In this document: one piece after another, positions 37,244 to 46,537 of the stretch | How the letters are laid out: each line of letters begins with the position of its first letter | Position numbering within the stretch: position 1 is the first letter of the stretch | From: Polynucleobacter sp. 80A-SIGWE | GTDB taxonomy: Bacteria > Pseudomonadota > Gammaproteobacteria > Burkholderiales > Burkholderiaceae | NCBI RefSeq assembly: GCF_018882295.1 | Contig: NZ_JACVOR010000002.1 | Coordinates: 248,001-312,000, forward strand | DNA length: 64,000 nt | Reading direction: 5' to 3' | Made by a program: the position numbers and the translations under genes | The notes under the pieces: model-generated | What the model saw: only the letters and a program-made list of their open reading frames with translations | What the model was told of the DNA's origin: nothing | Databases searched by the model: none

Positions 37244-38269
37244 ATGAACACACCAGCCAATACCTCTACAAACACCTCCAAACCGAAGATTTTGGTCGCA
37301 AGGGCGATATTTCCTGAGGCTCTAGCCAAATTAGAGGAATCCTATGAGGTTCACTCTAACCAGTCTGACAAGATTTTGACCCCAGAAGAGCTTCAAAAGG
37401 CACTTTCAGTGGTGGAGGGGGCTTTGGTTGCTGGTAGCGAGAGAATCGATGCAGTGGCCTTAGCTCAGGCCAAGAATTTGAAAGTGGTTGCCAATATTTC
37501 TGTCGGTTACAACAATTTTGATGTCCCAGCGATTACTGCTGCTGGTGTCATGGCTACTAATACCCCTGATGTTCTTACGGATACCACTGCGGATTTTGGC
37601 TTTGCATTATTGATGGCCACTGCAAGGCGTATTACGGAATCGGAGCATTGGGTGCGAGCCGGTAAGTGGGATCAATGGTCAATTGTGAATAACCCATTGG
37701 GCATGGATTTGCATCACAGCACCGTTGGCATTATTGGTATGGGTCGCATTGGACAAGGAATTGCGAAACGCGCTTTAGGTTTTGGGATGAAAGTGATTTA
37801 TCACAACCGCAGCCATCTCTCCGTTGCTGATGAAAAATCCTGTGGTGCAACTTATGTTTCAAAAGAAGAATTACTCCGCACTGCTGATCATGTGGTGTTG
37901 GTGCTACCTTACACCGCACAAAATCATCATACGATTGGTGCAGCAGAAATTGCGATGATGAAACCGTCTGCAACCCTGATTAACATTGCCCGTGGCGGTA
38001 TTGTGGATGATGTGGCTTTGGCACAAGCATTGCAAAGCGGCAAGATCTTTGCGGCTGGCTTAGATGTTTTTGAAGGTGAACCTCAAGTGCATCCAGAGTT
38101 ACTCAAGTGCAGCAATATTGTTTTGGCTCCGCATATTGCGAGCGCTACAGAAAAAACGCGTAGAGCGATGGTAGATCTCGCAGTAGAAAATTTACGAGCA
38201 GCGCTTGATGGAAAAAAACCACCAAGCTTAATTAATGCTGAAGTACTAGAGGGTAAAAGTCAGACTTAA
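37244..38269 (+). CDS. D-2-hydroxyacid dehydrogenase (glyoxylate/hydroxypyruvate reductase type)
   Basis: NAD(P)H-dependent reduction of glyoxylate, hydroxypyruvate or 2-ketogluconate, 341 residues. VGYNNFDVPAITAAGV, VGIIGMGRIGQGIAKRALGFG (cofactor glycines near 165-170), LINIARGGIVDD with the catalytic arginine, VFEGEP with the glutamate and APHIASAT with the histidine are all visible. It belongs to the GhrB/GyaR group. The N-terminus has an odd ANTSTNTS repeat. It stands alone between fdxA and a small membrane gene. Confidence 0.9.
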   Translation: MNTPANTSTNTSKPKILVARAIFPEALAKLEESYEVHSNQSDKILTPEELQKALSVVEGALVAGSERIDAVALAQAKNLKVVANISVGYNNFDVPAITAAGVMATNTPDVLTDTTADFGFALLMATARRITESEHWVRAGKWDQWSIVNNPLGMDLHHSTVGIIGMGRIGQGIAKRALGFGMKVIYHNRSHLSVADEKSCGATYVSKEELLRTADHVVLVLPYTAQNHHTIGAAEIAMMKPSATLINIARGGIVDDVALAQALQSGKIFAAGLDVFEGEPQVHPELLKCSNIVLAPHIASATEKTRRAMVDLAVENLRAALDGKKPPSLINAEVLEGKSQT

Positions 38270-38278
38270 GAAATGAAA

Positions 38279-38308
38279 CGAAGTCGACTGAATAATTAGT
38301 CGGCTTCG
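38279..38308. terminator. Hairpin between hydroxyacid dehydrogenase gene and a small membrane gene
   Basis: CGAAGTCGACT (38279-38289) pairs with AGTCGGCTTCG (38298-38308), 11 bp with one G-U in the plus-strand RNA and one mismatch in the minus. ATTTCTTC follows. The right arm codes the last residues (EAD) of the minus-strand gene. Confidence 0.5.
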
Positions 38309-38589
38309 ATTTCTTCTGGAAGCTCGCGAAGAGCAAGTTCAATTCCGCCAAATTTTCCTGCTACCCAGTTGTAAACCTTGCAGGCAATCCAAAGCAAAGC
38401 AAAACCCAGTAAGGCATTGAGGATCAGTGCGGAGAGAACGGTAAATCCAGGAATGGCACCGTCACGAATGAAGGCTACAAACAAAGCCAACAACACAATC
38501 GGTACAGAGAAGCAGAGGTAAACCAAAACCAGGGTTTTGGCGGTATGCATTGGATCTACGAAGGCAATTTCTTTTTTGGTGAGTTTCAT
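38296..38589 (-). CDS. Small two-helix membrane protein, function unknown
   Basis: 97 residues from the ATG at 38589. Two hydrophobic segments (about 17-40 and 48-72) are separated by a short charged turn. The C-terminus is acidic. No recognised motif. It follows moeA by 11 bp on the same strand, so it may be co-transcribed with molybdenum cofactor genes, but nothing in the sequence links it to that pathway. Confidence 0.7.
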   Translation of the reverse strand: MKLTKKEIAFVDPMHTAKTLVLVYLCFSVPIVLLALFVAFIRDGAIPGFTVLSALILNALLGFALLWIACKVYNWVAGKFGGIELALRELPEEIEAD

Positions 38590-38600
38590 GAGGTGCAATC

Positions 38601-39923
38601 TTAAAGCAGTCCGTCGAAAAGCGCCACATCTACCCAGTCACCAGCGGCAACATTTCCTTGGTCGTGGGGCAGTATGACAAAGCAATTTGCCTCACTCATA
38701 GATCGCAAAATTCCAGCACCTTGGCTACCAGTCAGCTTGACTGTGGGCTTTCCATCTGGGCCGCGCCCCACAATAGCGCGCTGAAACTCTGTCCGACCAG
38801 GCTTTTTCCGAATCGGTGCCTCGGCAATTGCTTGAGTCATTGGCGGCTCGGTCTGGCTTGCGCCATTCAGTTGCAATAAAGCGGAGCGGACAAATTGGTA
38901 GAAGGTCACCATGACTGCAACTGGATTCCCAGGCAAACCAAAGAAGAGGGTTTTGCGCTTAGACCCATCAACTGGCTTGAGCATTCCAAAGGCCATGGGG
39001 CGACCTGGGCGCATAGCAATTTTCCAAAATCCTACATCACCCAACTCTTGCATGATTTGCTTTGTAAAGTCCACTTCACCGACTGAGACTCCGCCAGAAG
39101 AAATTAGGACATCTGCTTTAGAGGCGGCATCTATGAAGGCGGCTTTCAGTGAGGTGGGATCATCGCGCACAATTCCGCAGTCCATGATTTCTAAATTAAG
39201 GCGATTGAGTAGACCGGTCAGGCTATAGCGATTGCTGTCATAGATACTGCCGACATCGAGGCTCTGTCCAAGAGGGCGCAATTCATCTCCAGAGGAAAGA
39301 ATGGCAACCTTGAGTTTGCGATGGACTTTGAGAGTCGCAATACCCAGTGATGCAGCTAGACCAAGATCGGATGGTCGTAATAAACGACCGGCTGCAATAG
39401 CAGCTTTTCCGCTTTGTAAATCTTCACCACGTAAGCGACGATTCTCTCCGCGCTTCACTTGGTTTTGCTTGAAACTGACAACGGATTCATTTGCAGATTC
39501 AGTAAATTCTTGAGGGATTACCGTATCGCAGTCATCAGGCATGAGTGCACCAGTCATGATTTTGATGCATTCATCCGAACCAATAGCGCCCTCATAAGGT
39601 TTGCCAGCATAGGCCGTGCCGACGATCTTCAGGGCGACTATATTTTCATCGACTCCTAAGCAATCGCCATTAAAGGCAAAGCCATCCATAGCTGAGTTAT
39701 CAGCGGCGGGGACATCAATCGGGGAAAGTAAGTCTTCTGCCAAAATGCGGTTGATCGCTTGATCCAACGTGACCGACTCAATATCGCTCGCGTTGTTCAA
39801 CTTACGAGACTCATGAATCAATTCATTAACGAGACCGGCGATTGCCTTACGCGCTTCATCCACATGGAGAGAGGCAGTCAGAAGAATGGGGCTGTTGGGA
39901 GAGTGCTTCATTAAATCCGTCAT
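38601..39923 (-). CDS. moeA: Molybdopterin molybdenumtransferase
   Basis: Inserts molybdate into adenylylated molybdopterin. 440 residues. IDVPAADNSAMDGFAF near residue 77, GTAYAGKPYEG, ECIKIMTGALMPDDCDTVI, the MoCF-fold core SSGGVSVGEVDFTK near 275 and FGLPGNPVAVMVTF near 340 are all typical. Its start overlaps the mobA stop by 4 nt. Mog, its partner, is encoded separately at 31.2 kb. Confidence 0.96.
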   Translation of the reverse strand: MTDLMKHSPNSPILLTASLHVDEARKAIAGLVNELIHESRKLNNASDIESVTLDQAINRILAEDLLSPIDVPAADNSAMDGFAFNGDCLGVDENIVALKIVGTAYAGKPYEGAIGSDECIKIMTGALMPDDCDTVIPQEFTESANESVVSFKQNQVKRGENRRLRGEDLQSGKAAIAAGRLLRPSDLGLAASLGIATLKVHRKLKVAILSSGDELRPLGQSLDVGSIYDSNRYSLTGLLNRLNLEIMDCGIVRDDPTSLKAAFIDAASKADVLISSGGVSVGEVDFTKQIMQELGDVGFWKIAMRPGRPMAFGMLKPVDGSKRKTLFFGLPGNPVAVMVTFYQFVRSALLQLNGASQTEPPMTQAIAEAPIRKKPGRTEFQRAIVGRGPDGKPTVKLTGSQGAGILRSMSEANCFVILPHDQGNVAAGDWVDVALFDGLL

Positions 39924-40525
39924 GATGATACTTTTTCTAGGGCAGCTAACTCTTCAGGTGTATTGACGTTGGCAAATGCTTGCGGGTTTTCAAATACCAC
40001 GGTGCCAGAGCGTAACTCTTTAAACCAGCGGTCAATCTTTAAGTCGCCTTTACTTAAAAAGGTATTCAAAGAATCCTGCAAGCTGCTTTTCATTAAACAG
40101 AAAACGGGTTGTGACCAAACCTTTCCATCGGCCTCTTTAGAGGAGGCAAAGACGAGTTCTAAATTATTGTCTTCCAGCTCGGCTGACATTGTTTTGGCAA
40201 GATCAGTTGGTAATAAAGGCGAGTCACAAGGTGATGTTAGTAAGTAGGGTGTTTTGCAATGCTTCAGGCCGACCGAGAATCCAGCTAATGGGCCAGAGAA
40301 ATCTGGAGTTTCGTCCATGAGTACTGGATAGCCATAGTGCGAATACTTTGTAATGCTGCGGTTGGCATTAATCAAAATAGTACTGACCTGGGGCTTGAGT
40401 CGGCTAATAGCAGATTCAATGAGGGGTTTGCCATGAAAAGGTATTAAGCCCTTATCAATCCCACCCATTCTTTGGGCGCGGCCGCCTGCCAAAATGAGGC
40501 CAGTAATTTGTGCTGAAGTAATCAT
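39920..40525 (-). CDS. mobA: Molybdenum cofactor guanylyltransferase
   Basis: Adds GMP to molybdopterin to make the MGD cofactor used by DMSO-reductase-family enzymes such as nitrate reductase and formate dehydrogenase. 201 residues starting with the nucleotide-binding LILAGGRAQRMGGIDKGL. TSPCDSPLLP holds the metal-binding aspartate near residue 100. It lies between moaA and moeA with 1- and 4-nt overlaps, so the three form one translationally coupled operon. Confidence 0.94.
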   Translation of the reverse strand: MITSAQITGLILAGGRAQRMGGIDKGLIPFHGKPLIESAISRLKPQVSTILINANRSITKYSHYGYPVLMDETPDFSGPLAGFSVGLKHCKTPYLLTSPCDSPLLPTDLAKTMSAELEDNNLELVFASSKEADGKVWSQPVFCLMKSSLQDSLNTFLSKGDLKIDRWFKELRSGTVVFENPQAFANVNTPEELAALEKVSS

Positions 40526-41637
40526 TAGCCGCCGATGTAAGACATCTCTACCTTGCGCGAGGATTTTGATCCAGCGGTATTGGACCCCCGAATTTCCGAA
40601 TAGTGATCATTGCGTCCGGACCATGTGGACATGATGGCGTTGGCAATTTCTAAATCACTTCTATCGGAACGTAATAGCGTTTTGAAATCAAAACCTTCAT
40701 TTGCAAATAGGCAGAGATACATCTGCCCATCTGTGGAGATGCGCGCACGGGTGCATTCATGACAGAAAGTTTGCGTCACGCTAGAGATAAAGCCAATTTC
40801 TCCTGAGCCATCTACATAGCGCCAACGTTGAGCAACTTCGCCAGGATAGTTAGCTTCAATGGGTTCAATTGGAAAAACTGCATTAATGCGATTGGCGACT
40901 TCTTGGGAAGGGAGTACTTGTGACATATCCCAGCCGTTAGAGCTACCCACATCCATGAACTCAATAAAGCGTAGCGTCACACCGCTACCTTTAAAGTGCT
41001 TGGCCATGCCAATAATCTCTTGATCGTTCGTACCCTTCTTAACAACCATATTGACTTTAAGATTAGTGAAGCCCGCTTCTTGAGCCGCAGCAATTCCGTC
41101 GAGCACATCCGTAACAGGGAAGTCGACATCATTCATTTTCTTGAAGATTTCATCGTTCAGCCCATCAAGACTAATAGTCAGGCGCTGCAAGCCTGCCGCT
41201 TTTAATGCAGCCGCCTTCTTGCGCAAAATACTGCCATTGGTAGTGAGTGTTAAATCAAGGGGTTGATTTGCCGTAGTGCGAATCTTGGCGAGCATCTCAA
41301 TCAGTACTTCGAGATTTTTACGTAGCAAAGGCTCACCGCCCGTGAGGCGAATTTTTTCCACGCCTAGAGAAGCAAAGATATTCGTTAAGCGTGTGATCTC
41401 TTCAAAGCTGAGTAATTCATTATGAGAGAGGTAGGGATAGTCTTTGTCGAAGATTTCCTTAGGCATGCAATAGGTGCAGCGGAAATTGCATCGATCCGTT
41501 ACGGAGATTCGTAAATCACGTAGGGGGCGTCCCCGAGTATCTTTGGTTGAAGTATTGGCGGCAACAAGCTGTCCAGGAATGGACGGCGTCAGGCCTTTGC
41601 CTTCATCTATACGTATGGGGATGACTTTTTCAACCAT
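40525..41637 (-). CDS. moaA: GTP 3',8-cyclase (radical SAM)
   Basis: First step of molybdenum cofactor synthesis. 370 residues. The radical SAM cluster motif is [13 protein letters not shown] near residue 52, and the second cluster is bound by [20 protein letters not shown] near 295-312. The protein ends in the conserved GG dipeptide needed for MoaA catalysis. A 40-residue N-terminal extension precedes the core, as usual. It is first gene of moaA-mobA-moeA and has a distinct promoter with repeat elements; it lacks a Shine-Dalgarno. Confidence 0.96.
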   Translation of the reverse strand: MVEKVIPIRIDEGKGLTPSIPGQLVAANTSTKDTRGRPLRDLRISVTDRCNFRCTYCMPKEIFDKDYPYLSHNELLSFEEITRLTNIFASLGVEKIRLTGGEPLLRKNLEVLIEMLAKIRTTANQPLDLTLTTNGSILRKKAAALKAAGLQRLTISLDGLNDEIFKKMNDVDFPVTDVLDGIAAAQEAGFTNLKVNMVVKKGTNDQEIIGMAKHFKGSGVTLRFIEFMDVGSSNGWDMSQVLPSQEVANRINAVFPIEPIEANYPGEVAQRWRYVDGSGEIGFISSVTQTFCHECTRARISTDGQMYLCLFANEGFDFKTLLRSDRSDLEIANAIMSTWSGRNDHYSEIRGSNTAGSKSSRKVEMSYIGG

Positions 41638-41642
41638 GTCTA

Positions 41643-41681
41643 ATTATGGCTGTGAAACGGTGTTTCTGCCAAACTGCCAAA
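41643..41681 (-). promoter_or_regulatory. moaA promoter with tandem direct repeat and inverted repeat
   Basis: On the minus strand TTGGCA (41672-41667, 5/6) and CATAAT (41648-41643, 5/6) are separated by 18 bp. Only 5 nt lie between the -10 and the moaA ATG. The -35 is the second half of a perfect 8-bp tandem repeat, CTGCCAAA on the plus strand at 41666-41673 and 41674-41681. Between the two boxes is a perfect inverted repeat GAAAC-GGT-GTTTC at 41654-41666. The layout suggests a regulated, possibly leaderless promoter. Confidence 0.6.
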
Positions 41682-41719
41682 TATCCTTGTGGGATAAATA
41701 GCAGTCTGGAGAAATTGGA

Positions 41720-44356
41720 TTAAACCGTTTTTTCTTGGCCGCCGGTTTCAACTAAAACCATTGGACCATTTTGCAAGCTAACTGGAGCTTTAGGAGTTCT
41801 GCCCATAGGCAAAACTTCTGGCTCAGCTTTGATTTGCGATTGCGCTTCTTGATGCTTGCTTGAGTCTGTAGCTACCCAAACCATGCCAGCAGATTGAACT
41901 ACGCTATGCAATGGAGTTTCCTCAAGCGCCTGGAAGGCAACCTTAGGAAGCTCAGGCATCGGCTTTGCAATTACCTCAATAGCTGGCGCTGGCTTAGCTA
42001 CTGCCTGTGGGGCAGGAGCTGCGGCAGCGTTATCAGGGCGATTGCTTTGACGTGGTGCACGTTGCTCTCTCGGTGCGCGGGGTGCGCGCTCTTTTACTTC
42101 GTTAGAGGCTACAGGCGCAACAGTATTTCCAAAGCTTTGAGCAATATTCTGAATCGGCATTGAAGCAGATGCTCCTGCCATTCCTACTGGTGGGCCTGAG
42201 AATGAAGTTGCTATTGCAACAACAGAAGCAATTGCTGCATCACCGTTGGACTCAGTGCGCTCGCCACGTTGACCGCGGCCACGACCACGACGGTTGCGAC
42301 CACGACCACGACGCTCTTCGCCATCCGCGCTTGGTGCTGTATCAGTACCGGGAGCAGCCTCAGTAGCTGGAGTTACCGCAGCTTGATTTTCTGGTTTTGG
42401 ATTTTGATTATTTTGATTACGATTGCCATTGCGGTTACGACCGTCTTGACGACCTCTACCTGAACCTGCTTCGCGTGGAGCATTTCCACCTTCAGTGCTT
42501 GCTGCACCTTCGGTTGGACGCTCAGCGCGATCGTTACGTTCGCCGCGACGACCGCGATTGCGGTTATTGCCATTGCGATTGTTTTGATTGCGACCGCGTG
42601 GTGCGCTAGGAGCAGGCTTTACTTCTGGCGCAGGCGCTGAAGAGAATAGGCTCTTAATAAATCCGAAGAATCCACCAGTGCTTGCAGTTTCAGTGCTCGC
42701 TTTTTCAGAGCGTGCAGGACGTGGCTGACTTACTGGTGCTGGTGCATTTGGCGTAATACCTTTAACGGCAGCTTCAGGACGAACTTTAACGTCGGCATCT
42801 TTACGACTTACTGCAGTATCGGTCTCGAGTTCAGCAGCAGCTTCTTCAGCCATTACATAACTCGCTTTTTGATCATCAAGACGTGGATCGTCATGACGTA
42901 AACGCTCAAGTTTGTAATGAGGCGTTTCTAAATGCTTGTTTGGAATCATCAAGACATTAACTTTGAAGCGTGTCTCAATCTTGATGACTTCAGCACGCTT
43001 CTCATTTAGCAAGAATGCAGCCACTTCGACTGGAACTTGACTATGAATAGCGGCAGTGTTTTCTTTCATTGCTTCTTCTTGGATGATGCGCAAGACTTGC
43101 AATGCAGAAGATTCGGTATCACGGATATGGCCTGTGCCATTACAACGTGGGCAGGTTACGTGGCTACCTTCAGAGAGGGCAGGGCGTAAACGCTGGCGCG
43201 ACATCTCCATCAAGCCAAACTTGGAGATCTTGCCCATTTGAACGCGAGCACGGTCATGACGCAGAGCGTCGCGTAAGCGATTCTCAACATCCTTCTGAGC
43301 TTTGCTCGATTCCATATCAATGAAGTCGATCACGATCAAGCCACCCAAGTCACGTAAACGTGCTTGACGGGCGATTTCATCGGCAGCTTCTAAGTTGGTG
43401 CGAGTAGCAGTCTCTTCAATGTCAGAGCCGCGGGTTGCACGTGCAGAGTTAACGTCAACTGAAACCAAAGCTTCAGTGTGGTCAATCACAATCGCGCCGC
43501 CTGAAGGCAATGGCACGGTACGTGAGTAAGCAGTTTCAATCTGATGCTCGATTTGGAAGCGGGAGAACAATGGAACATCGTCCTGATAACGCTTCACTCT
43601 AGGTAAGTTATCTGGCATTACTACAGACATAAAGGCTGCAGCTTGCTCGTAGATGTCGTCCGTATCGATGAGGATCTCGCCGATATCTGGTTGGAAGTAA
43701 TCGCGAATCGCACGAATCACTAGGCTGGATTCGAGGTAGATCAATAATGGTGCTGAGTTGCCTTTAGCGGCTTCATCAATCGCTGTCCACAACTGCATGA
43801 GATAACTTAAATCCCATTGCAATTCAGTAGCGTCGCGACCAATACCGGCTGTACGAGCAATGATGCTCATGCCATCTGGTACTTGTAATTGGGACATTGC
43901 TTCACGGAGTTCTTGACGATCTTCGCCTTCAATGCGACGAGAAACGCCGCCTCCACGTGGGTTATTTGGCATTAATACCAAATAGCGACCTGCTAGAGAG
44001 ACAAAAGAGGTGAGGGCAGCGCCTTTTTGGCCGCGCTCTTCTTTTTCTACCTGAACAATGATTTCTTGACCTTCGCGTAAGGCTTCTTTAATAGAGGCAT
44101 TACGGACATCAATACCCTCTTTAAAGTAGGTACGGGCAACTTCTTTAAATGGCAGGAAGCCATGGCGTTCTTCGCCGTAATTTACAAAGCAAGCTTCGAG
44201 CGATGGCTCAATGCGGGTAATAACACCTTTGTAAATATTGCCTTTGCGTTGTTCACGACCGGCAGCTTCGATATCGATATCGATGAGTTTTTGACCATCG
44301 ACGATGGCAACTCGCAACTCTTCTTGTTGAGTTGCATTAAATAACATGCGTTTCAT
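41720..44356 (-). CDS. rne: Ribonuclease E
   Basis: Endoribonuclease that starts mRNA decay and processes rRNA and tRNA. 878 residues. The catalytic half starts [21 protein letters not shown] and contains an S1 domain (about 38-120), the 5' sensor region, DNase-I-like [22 protein letters not shown] with the magnesium aspartates, and the zinc-link [12 protein letters not shown] near residue 395. After about residue 500 the chain is low-complexity, rich in Arg, Asn, Gly and Ala, as expected for the disordered RNA-binding and degradosome scaffold. It has a very long structured leader. Confidence 0.97.
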   Translation of the reverse strand: MKRMLFNATQQEELRVAIVDGQKLIDIDIEAAGREQRKGNIYKGVITRIEPSLEACFVNYGEERHGFLPFKEVARTYFKEGIDVRNASIKEALREGQEIIVQVEKEERGQKGAALTSFVSLAGRYLVLMPNNPRGGGVSRRIEGEDRQELREAMSQLQVPDGMSIIARTAGIGRDATELQWDLSYLMQLWTAIDEAAKGNSAPLLIYLESSLVIRAIRDYFQPDIGEILIDTDDIYEQAAAFMSVVMPDNLPRVKRYQDDVPLFSRFQIEHQIETAYSRTVPLPSGGAIVIDHTEALVSVDVNSARATRGSDIEETATRTNLEAADEIARQARLRDLGGLIVIDFIDMESSKAQKDVENRLRDALRHDRARVQMGKISKFGLMEMSRQRLRPALSEGSHVTCPRCNGTGHIRDTESSALQVLRIIQEEAMKENTAAIHSQVPVEVAAFLLNEKRAEVIKIETRFKVNVLMIPNKHLETPHYKLERLRHDDPRLDDQKASYVMAEEAAAELETDTAVSRKDADVKVRPEAAVKGITPNAPAPVSQPRPARSEKASTETASTGGFFGFIKSLFSSAPAPEVKPAPSAPRGRNQNNRNGNNRNRGRRGERNDRAERPTEGAASTEGGNAPREAGSGRGRQDGRNRNGNRNQNNQNPKPENQAAVTPATEAAPGTDTAPSADGEERRGRGRNRRGRGRGQRGERTESNGDAAIASVVAIATSFSGPPVGMAGASASMPIQNIAQSFGNTVAPVASNEVKERAPRAPREQRAPRQSNRPDNAAAAPAPQAVAKPAPAIEVIAKPMPELPKVAFQALEETPLHSVVQSAGMVWVATDSSKHQEAQSQIKAEPEVLPMGRTPKAPVSLQNGPMVLVETGGQEKTV

Positions 44357-44734
44357 AACACTCTCCTATTGGGAGTGCGTCGTTGCGCGCTGCGTTAGGG
44401 TTCAGTTAGATACCGCTTGGGGCATAGCCCATTGGCGGTTTTGGAGTGTGGATCAAGCAAATCCAGGCATTTATTGCCTAGTACACCAAGTTCAATGTTG
44501 TTAAACCGGTGCCACACTTGACGATCGCCGCAGAGACCTCCTTTAGGTCATCAATGCAGGCGCGCGCCTGAAAACTGTCTTCTAATCGCGGGTCGCGGCA
44601 TACGGCACACCAACCCTGCGCCTCATTACAACGGGGGAGGGGCAACCCCGGGAGTCTATTAAGGGCGACTCCAAGCTCCACGATTCCAACCTGAATCAGG
44701 TCAGTCTCGGGCCAATAAATTGGCTAGAGCGTTG
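44357..44734 (-). promoter_or_regulatory. Long structured 5' leader of rne
   Basis: This gap contains no gene but many hairpins in the minus-strand RNA. Examples (plus coordinates): GCCAA/TTGGC at 44711-44724, GGAGTC/GACTCC around 44652-44673, GGGG/CCCC around 44639-44650, CAGGCGCGCGCCTG at 44558-44571, GACCT/AGGTC at 44535-44549, AGGCA/TGCCT around 44464-44480, and CCGC..GGGC/GCCC..GCGG around 44413-44438. Its predicted length of about 370 nt is close to the 361-nt E. coli rne leader, through which RNase E controls its own mRNA. The equivalence is inferred. Confidence 0.6.
44359..44377 (-). promoter_or_regulatory. Hairpin covering the rne Shine-Dalgarno
   Basis: In the minus-strand RNA the leader ends CACUCCCAAUAGGAGAGUG just before UUAUG. 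Either CACUC pairs with GAGUG or CUCC pairs with GGAG; both hide the GGAG ribosome-binding site that lies 7 nt before the ATG. It may gate translation. Confidence 0.55.
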
Positions 44735-44740
44735 ATTATA
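44735..44740 (-). promoter_or_regulatory. Candidate -10 box of rne
   Basis: TATAAT on the minus strand (ATTATA on plus) 379 nt before the rne ATG. A -35 is not clear: TTGTCG lies only 14 bp upstream and CCATTG 17 bp upstream. The site overlaps the region that must also hold the divergent rluC promoter. Confidence 0.5.
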
Positions 44741-44778
44741 CGGCACAAGTTGAACGACAATGGGGTATTGTTGAGTCC

Positions 44779-44805
44779 CTTGTCGACCCCTGTCGAGGCG
44801 ACAAG
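44779..44805 (+). promoter_or_regulatory. Hairpin in the rluC leader
   Basis: CTTGTCG (44779-44785) pairs with CGACAAG (44799-44805), with an inner CCT/AGG around GTCG. It ends directly at the AGAGAG ribosome-binding site of rluC, 12 nt before the ATG, and could influence ribosome access. Confidence 0.45.
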
Positions 44806-44816
44806 AGAGATAAATC

Positions 44817-45836
44817 ATGAAATCCGAACCCATTTCCAAGCCTTCACAGGTAAAAACCACCGCTCCGGCTGCCGTTCATCTCCAGACTATTGGTCCGGAA
44901 GAGGCCGGCCAGCGCTTGGATAACTACCTCTTGCGCTGGGCTAAAGGGGTTCCCAAAAGCCACGTTTACCGGATTATTCGCTCTGGCGAAGTCCGGGTGA
45001 ACAAGAAAAGAGCCGAGCCAACTACGCGTTTAATTGAGGGGGATGTGGTTCGAGTTCCTCCGGTTCGGATCGCTGAGCCCGCCCAAATGGCGGCAGTCAA
45101 TACCGCTCAAACCAAGTCTCGGGCCCAGGGATATTCCGACAAAATGCCGATTTTGTATGAGGATGAGGCGCTATTAATAGTGAATAAGCCGGCAGGTTTG
45201 GCAGTTCATGGTGGTTCTGGTATCGCCCTGGGTGTAATTGAGACTCTGCGCATTACCCGTCCAGAGCTCAAATTCTTAGAATTGGTTCATCGTTTAGATC
45301 GAGATACCTCGGGCGTCCTACTCTTGGCTAAAAAGCGTAGTGCTCTAGTGGAATTGCATCGCCAGATCCGCGAAGGTCAAACAGACAAGCGTTACTACTT
45401 GCTAGCCCATGGAGAAATTGCTCAGAGTGCTGGCACGATGCAACTGAAGTTTGCATTACATAAATACTTATTGGCTAATGGTGAGCGCCGTGTTCGCGTT
45501 GATCCAGATGGCCTACCAAGCCATACTGCTTTGCGTGTTACGAAAGTGATGAAGCGCGGAGAGCTAGCCATTACCTTGGCTGAGGCTCAGTTGAAAACCG
45601 GGCGTACCCACCAAATCCGCGTACATCTCCAAAAACTAGGCCACTCGATTTTGGGTGATGATAAGTACGGCTTTGAAGATCAAGACAAGATTGTCAAATC
45701 TAAACGCCTGTATCTACATGCTCATTTGGCTGGCTTTACTCATCCACGTACTGGCGAGAAAATGCGTATCGAATCACCACTACCCGCTGAATTTACAGCG
45801 ATGATGAAAACCTTTGAAGTGCCCAACAATGCCTGA
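44817..45836 (+). CDS. rluC: 23S rRNA pseudouridine synthase RluC family
   Basis: Makes pseudouridines at 955/2504/2580 of 23S rRNA in E. coli. 339 residues: an S4 RNA-binding domain (about 25-85, GQRLDNYLLRWAKGVPKSHVYRIIRSG in part) and the RsuA/RluA catalytic domain with the aspartate in LVHRLDRDTSGVLLLAKK near residue 162. KTGRTHQIRVHLQKLGHSILGD follows. Divergent from rne, the same arrangement as in E. coli. It overlaps the HAD gene by 8 nt. Confidence 0.95.
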   Translation: MKSEPISKPSQVKTTAPAAVHLQTIGPEEAGQRLDNYLLRWAKGVPKSHVYRIIRSGEVRVNKKRAEPTTRLIEGDVVRVPPVRIAEPAQMAAVNTAQTKSRAQGYSDKMPILYEDEALLIVNKPAGLAVHGGSGIALGVIETLRITRPELKFLELVHRLDRDTSGVLLLAKKRSALVELHRQIREGQTDKRYYLLAHGEIAQSAGTMQLKFALHKYLLANGERRVRVDPDGLPSHTALRVTKVMKRGELAITLAEAQLKTGRTHQIRVHLQKLGHSILGDDKYGFEDQDKIVKSKRLYLHAHLAGFTHPRTGEKMRIESPLPAEFTAMMKTFEVPNNA

Positions 45837-46515
45837 AGAGCAAAAACCCGATAGACGTTACGACCTGATTGTGTGGGATTGGGATGGAACCATCATAGAT
45901 TCCACGCCGACGATCGTGAACTGTATTCAGCAGGCGTGTCGTGATTTAGGTTTCAAGGAACCAGATGACACTTTGGCTAGCTCTGTCATCGGCTTGGGTA
46001 TTCAAGATTCACTCAGAAGAGCGGTGCCGTGGATTGAGCCTGCACATTTCCCAAAATTGACTGAACGTTTTCGTTATCACTACCTCGCTAAGGATCACGA
46101 GCTTGATCTATTTCCAGGTATTCGTGAGCTACTTCACAGTTTGCGTGAGGATGGCTATCTTTTAGGCGTTGCCACAGGTAAATCTCGCGTTGGATTGGAT
46201 CGATCTTTAAAGCACCACCAGCTAGAGCAGATGTTCCATGAAACACGCACTGCGGATGAATCCTTCTCTAAACCCCACCCTGGAATGCTTCTAGAGCTTT
46301 CGGATGTCATGCAAGTGCCGATGCGCCGTATGTTGATGGTTGGCGATACCACCCATGATTTAGATATGGCTGCAAATGCTGGTGTTGATGCGGTAGCGGT
46401 AACTTATGGGGCGCACCCACCGAGTACTTTAAAAGAGGCGCCATCACTGATTCATGTGGATGATGTCTCGCAGTTAGGTCAATGGCTTAGCGACAATCTC
46501 ACAATTAAAAATTAG
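45829..46515 (+). CDS. HAD-superfamily phosphatase, phosphoglycolate-phosphatase-like
   Basis: Haloacid dehalogenase-fold hydrolase, 228 residues from the ATG at 45829, which overlaps the rluC stop. An ATG 15 bp upstream is possible but adds un-conserved residues. Motif I is VWDWDGTIIDS (nucleophile aspartate near 17), motif II GVATGKSR, motif III KPHP, and motif IV MVGDTTHDLDMAANAGV. The Gph-like cap lies between I and II. The natural substrate is unclear. It sits between rluC and sppA, as in other Burkholderiales. Confidence 0.88.
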   Translation: MPEEQKPDRRYDLIVWDWDGTIIDSTPTIVNCIQQACRDLGFKEPDDTLASSVIGLGIQDSLRRAVPWIEPAHFPKLTERFRYHYLAKDHELDLFPGIRELLHSLREDGYLLGVATGKSRVGLDRSLKHHQLEQMFHETRTADESFSKPHPGMLLELSDVMQVPMRRMLMVGDTTHDLDMAANAGVDAVAVTYGAHPPSTLKEAPSLIHVDDVSQLGQWLSDNLTIKN

Positions 46516-46537
46516 TTAGTCATTAAGGATTAAAAAG

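Noticed and set aside
42269..42609. Arg/Asn-codon repeat tract in rne as a CRISPR or tandem DNA repeat
   Set aside because: The units are irregular and keep the rne reading frame; it is a low-complexity protein region.
44357..44740. RNase P RNA, 6S RNA or tmRNA in the gap upstream of rne
   Set aside because: The minus- and plus-strand sequences show none of the conserved cores of these RNAs; the hairpins are better explained as an mRNA leader.
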